Notes under the pieces: model-generated | Told to the model about the DNA's origin: nothing | The model's database searches: none | What the model saw: only the letters and a program-made list of their open reading frames with translations | Program-made: the position numbers and the translations under genes | Shown here: positions 61,234-64,000 of the stretch, one piece after another | Layout of the letters: each line of letters opens with the position of its first letter | Position numbering within the stretch: position 1 is the first letter of the stretch | Assembly (NCBI GenBank): GCA_963676655.2 | Contig: CAXXKX010000003.1 | Location: forward strand, 310,001-374,000 | Direction of reading: 5' to 3' | From: G963676655 sp963676655 | GTDB lineage: Bacteria > Verrucomicrobiota > Lentisphaeria > Victivallales > Victivallaceae | Length of the DNA: 64,000 nucleotides

Positions 61234-62691
61234 ATGAGAAAGCCAAATTTATTATTCTTGTATACCGATGAGCAATCAATCCACACTTTGTCTGCTTATG
61301 GAAATACTCAGATAGAAATGCCCAATTTGAATAAATTATCTGATCAGTCAAGTGTTTTTCAGCAGGCCTATGTAACTCAGCCGGTGTGTACTCCTTCGCG
61401 CTCAACTTTGTTGACCGGACTTTACCCACATAATAATGGTTGTATCCAGAATAATATTCCCCTGGATCAGAATATTAAATGTTTTCCCGAACTGCTTGAC
61501 GACAGCGAATACAAAACCGGGCATTTCGGAAAATGGCATCTTGGAGATGAACTATTCAGACAGCATGGATTCGATAAGTGGATAAGCACTGAAGACGGCT
61601 ACCAGGGATTTTTCAGAGAAGGACTGGATCGGAATACGCGGAGCGATTACTGTAAGCATTTGATTCAAAAAGGCTTTATCCCTGAAAATGGCAAATTTTT
61701 CTCACGTGGAGAGAGTGCCAAACTGCCTGAGATATTCAGTAAACCGGCATTCTTGGCTGAGCATTCAAAACGTTTCATAGAAGAGAACAAAAATGCTACT
61801 TTCGCACTGTTCGTAAACTTTCTTGAACCGCATATGCCTTTTTTCGGTCCGCGTGACAATCAATACGATCCGGAAGATATTCCTTTGCCGGAAAACTTTG
61901 GTCATGAACTTTGCGAAACAAATCCTTCCAAAACAAAGTTTTTCGCTCACAGATATCATCAACATGGAATCAGCGGGATTGATCTGTCTTCTGAAAAAGG
62001 GTGGAAGCAGCTGAGAGCCAATTACTGGGGGCTTTGCAGCCTCGTAGATAAATACGTTGGCGAGATAATTGACAAATTGAAAGAATGCGCTTTGTATGAT
62101 GATACAATCATTGTGTTTACCTCAGACCATGGCGATATGATGGGCAGTCACCGCCTGGTTGCCAAATGCGTCATGTTTGAAGAAGCCGTCCGGGTTCCGT
62201 TTTTCATAAAATTATCCGGACAAATCGAGGGGAAAAGAATTAAGGGACCAGTCAGCCAGATAGATATTGTTCCGACATTGCTTGACGCCCTCGGTAAAGA
62301 CATACCTGAAAACCTTGATGGCAAAAGTTTGAAACCTCTGGTTGAGTCAGGCGGAACAGTTGACGAAAGTAACGATGTATTCATTGAATGGCTGGGGACG
62401 GACGGCTGCGGCGGTTCTCAAACCTGCATACCGGAAAGTCTGAGGGAAAGGATTCCTGACAAAAATACATTGAATAAATATTTAGGCGACAAGGTTTGCA
62501 CTCTTATCAGTCCAAGCGGGTGGAAATATAATTGGAGCCCGTTAGGCGAAGATGAACTTTACGACTTGAACACTGACCCGGGAGAAATGCATAATCTGGC
62601 ATTTGAGCCCGATCAAAAATACCTCATTGCCGATATGCGTAAGAAAATAACAGAATGGAAAGCTAAAGTGAAATACGCGCAAAATGTCTGA
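61234..62691 (+). CDS. Sulfatase (Cys-type), cytoplasmic
   Basis: A 485-residue sulfatase with CTPSR (Cys52), LLFLYTDEQSIH (metal Asp12-Glu13), GKWHLGDELF, FVNFLEPHMPFFGPRD and FTSDHGDMMGSH (metal Asp-His). AAAGGAGC precedes the ATG at 61234. No signal peptide. It is divergent from an AraC regulator and 260 bases before the TIM-barrel-like gene at the window edge. It is closer to choline-sulfatase/iduronate-sulfatase-like members in its N-terminal layout than the two sulfatases of the minus-strand operon, but substrate is not predictable. Confidence 0.93.
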   Translation: MRKPNLLFLYTDEQSIHTLSAYGNTQIEMPNLNKLSDQSSVFQQAYVTQPVCTPSRSTLLTGLYPHNNGCIQNNIPLDQNIKCFPELLDDSEYKTGHFGKWHLGDELFRQHGFDKWISTEDGYQGFFREGLDRNTRSDYCKHLIQKGFIPENGKFFSRGESAKLPEIFSKPAFLAEHSKRFIEENKNATFALFVNFLEPHMPFFGPRDNQYDPEDIPLPENFGHELCETNPSKTKFFAHRYHQHGISGIDLSSEKGWKQLRANYWGLCSLVDKYVGEIIDKLKECALYDDTIIVFTSDHGDMMGSHRLVAKCVMFEEAVRVPFFIKLSGQIEGKRIKGPVSQIDIVPTLLDALGKDIPENLDGKSLKPLVESGGTVDESNDVFIEWLGTDGCGGSQTCIPESLRERIPDKNTLNKYLGDKVCTLISPSGWKYNWSPLGEDELYDLNTDPGEMHNLAFEPDQKYLIADMRKKITEWKAKVKYAQNV

Positions 62692-62866
62692 TTTTTTTGC
62701 TGTCCTGTATTAATCATGCCAAGATACTGACATCTGATAAAACATGATAATATACTTCCAATAAATATGTTATGATCTTTTTAAAAACTAAATAACGCTA
62801 TATATCAATAATTCTTTTATTCAGGACTATTTTTATATGAAAAATTAAAATTTGGTAGCACTTCAT

Positions 62867-62909
62867 TTGAAAGATTAACGTTGACGTTGTATACTGTACG
62901 GCATATACC
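62867..62909 (+). promoter_or_regulatory. Promoter region of the edge gene with shared 14-bp motif
   Basis: TTGAAA (62867-62872), 17 bp, TATACT (62890-62895) is one option; TTGACG (62881-62886), 17 bp, TATACC (62904-62909) is another. The first places its -10 box in TGTATACTGTACGG (62888-62901) exactly as in the sulfatase operon promoter. Confidence 0.5.
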
Positions 62910-62951
62910 AAACAGTAATAAACATAATAACAGGAATCCAGGAATCTTTTT

Positions 62952-64000
62952 ATGAAGTTGAGTCTATCATCTGACTATGGCACTCCCGAACACTGGCAGC
63001 GGGTGGTTGAATTTGCGAAACAATATGATGTTGACAGACTGGTATTCTGGGGAGATTCCTGCACGGGACGTAATAAGTTTTCCGGTTTTACTCCACCGTT
63101 TTTATATCCTGAATATCCCGAGTTGAACTGTAAAATTAAAGATGGTTACAAAGATGCCATCTATAAAATCAGAGATTATTTCAAACATGCTTACCAACTG
63201 ACTATCGATAATGGAATCGAATTCTGGTACGTATTTCAAGTTCTGCAATTTCCGGATGTGGGCTTCACCAGTGCAAACGCACTTAAGAATGTTGATTCCG
63301 GACCTATCAAAGAAATTTTTCCCGATCTGATAAACCAGGCCGGAGAGATTGACATGAGTCAGGATTTTATCTATCAGTTAATCACTAACCAGATCAATGA
63401 ATTGTTTGAACTGGCTCCTGAATTGACCGGCATAGAATTGTGGGTAATGGAAAGGTCGACGGTAAAAATTGCCAGGTTAAAGCATCAGGAAATTTCAACC
63501 GACGATATACTGTCCAGAATAGTGAAAACAGTCCGGGACAATTTGAAAGCCAGAAACTGTCAACTGGACATCGATCTGCATACGGCTGGCGGCGAGACCC
63601 AAACTCTTTTTTCGTTGTTGGATGCGGCAAAAAAATATCAGGACGTGATCGTGAGTGCCGATAATACTATCGGTGATTACCATCTGCATTTACCTTTCAA
63701 CCAGCATCTGCAAACAGCATCAATGACAAACCGTGTTATCGTTAATTTTGATTTGAACGGCGAATACTGGGGTAAAAACTTTGTTCCGACGACCGCAATT
63801 AATCAATATGAAAAGCATATCGAGGAAGCGCGAAAAATCAACGCCAAATATATCAACGGCCGGGTAGCGACAGAAAATGATTTAAGCAATCCGCATGTAA
63901 ATGTTCTGCCTTCGAGAAAAAAATATTATCCTGGGTTGGAACAGATTTCCAACAGCTCCGTTCTGGATGCGTGTTTCAGAATCCCGTGCCTTGATACTCT
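62952..64000 (+). CDS. TIM-barrel glycosidase-like protein (3' end outside window)
   Basis: ATG at 62952 opens a frame that stays open to the window end (349 complete codons). The product starts MKLSLSSDYGTPEHWQRVVE and continues with DVDRLVFWGDSCTGRNKFSG, YPEYPELNC, IDNGIEFWYVFQVLQFPD, ELTGIELWVMERS and DIDLHTAGGETQT, a strand-helix alternation typical of a (beta/alpha)8 barrel. No signal peptide. A polysaccharide-acting cytoplasmic protein like GH67/GH115-type or DUF4838-like barrels is possible; the family was not fixed. The promoter motif shared with the minus-strand sulfatase operon suggests co-regulation. Confidence 0.7.
   Translation, partial: MKLSLSSDYGTPEHWQRVVEFAKQYDVDRLVFWGDSCTGRNKFSGFTPPFLYPEYPELNCKIKDGYKDAIYKIRDYFKHAYQLTIDNGIEFWYVFQVLQFPDVGFTSANALKNVDSGPIKEIFPDLINQAGEIDMSQDFIYQLITNQINELFELAPELTGIELWVMERSTVKIARLKHQEISTDDILSRIVKTVRDNLKARNCQLDIDLHTAGGETQTLFSLLDAAKKYQDVIVSADNTIGDYHLHLPFNQHLQTASMTNRVIVNFDLNGEYWGKNFVPTTAINQYEKHIEEARKINAKYINGRVATENDLSNPHVNVLPSRKKYYPGLEQISNSSVLDACFRIPCLDT

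Overview
The window reads as a piece of a chromosome from the PVC superphylum, most likely Lentisphaerota (Victivallis-like) or a close relative. The signs are three DUF1559-type pseudopilins that begin with an FTLIELLVVIAIIAIL segment and end in an H-x9-DG motif, three DUF4838 proteins, Cys-type sulfatases, GH123-like glycosidases, two RAYT-type Y1 transposases and many one-locus transcription regulators. This assignment is inference from gene content; no rRNA or tRNA gene was seen. Several genes show near-consensus sigma70 promoters (TTGACA, 17 bp, TATAAT).

Layout. (1) 1-669: 3' part of an AraC-family regulator. (2) 5390-753, minus strand: GntR/LacI-type regulator, Asp-box sialidase-like protein, DHDPS/NanA-family lyase, second sialidase-like protein, with a MITE-like 164-bp palindrome inside. 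A two-domain alpha/beta hydrolase (5622-7562) diverges from it. (3) 7629-8804: RAYT transposase between near-perfect 14-bp inverted repeats. (4) 9128-28160, plus strand: a LacI regulator followed by GH123-like lipoprotein, pseudopilin, DUF4838, metallophosphoesterase, GH123-like protein, UroD-like protein, CapA-like protein, two DUF4838 paralogues and a DegT aminotransferase. (5) 34580-28227, minus strand: IclR regulator, HpaI aldolase, CE7 esterase, D-2-hydroxyacid dehydrogenase and a TIM-barrel glycosidase-like protein. (6) 39074-34975, minus strand: (alpha/alpha)6-barrel protein plus a large secreted glycosidase-like protein, divergent from a GntR/LacI-type regulator that shares AAACTAGTTT-type operators with them. 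(7) 39241-49657, plus strand: GntR regulator, pseudopilin, a remnant of a second GntR gene, LacI regulator, second pseudopilin, clan GH-A glycosidase, CBM protein and a TIM-barrel protein. (8) 49846-54115: an AT-richer accessory island with an unrecognised 448-aa protein, a small secreted coiled-coil protein, a two-TM protein and, converging on them, a DUF2235 (Tle1-type) hydrolase. (9) 58904-54757, minus strand: sulfatase, ceramidase-like protein, sulfatase. (10) 60129-59146: second RAYT. (11) 61111-64000: AraC regulator, divergent sulfatase and the 5' part of a TIM-barrel-like gene cut by the window edge.

Together this is mostly a chain of polysaccharide or glycoconjugate utilisation loci. 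Each has its own regulator (LacI, GntR, IclR or AraC), secreted glycosidases and esterases, and cytoplasmic enzymes for the released sugar acids. Three loci also contain a private pseudopilin next to the regulator, which is the most striking recurrent pattern. Exact substrates cannot be read from the sequence.
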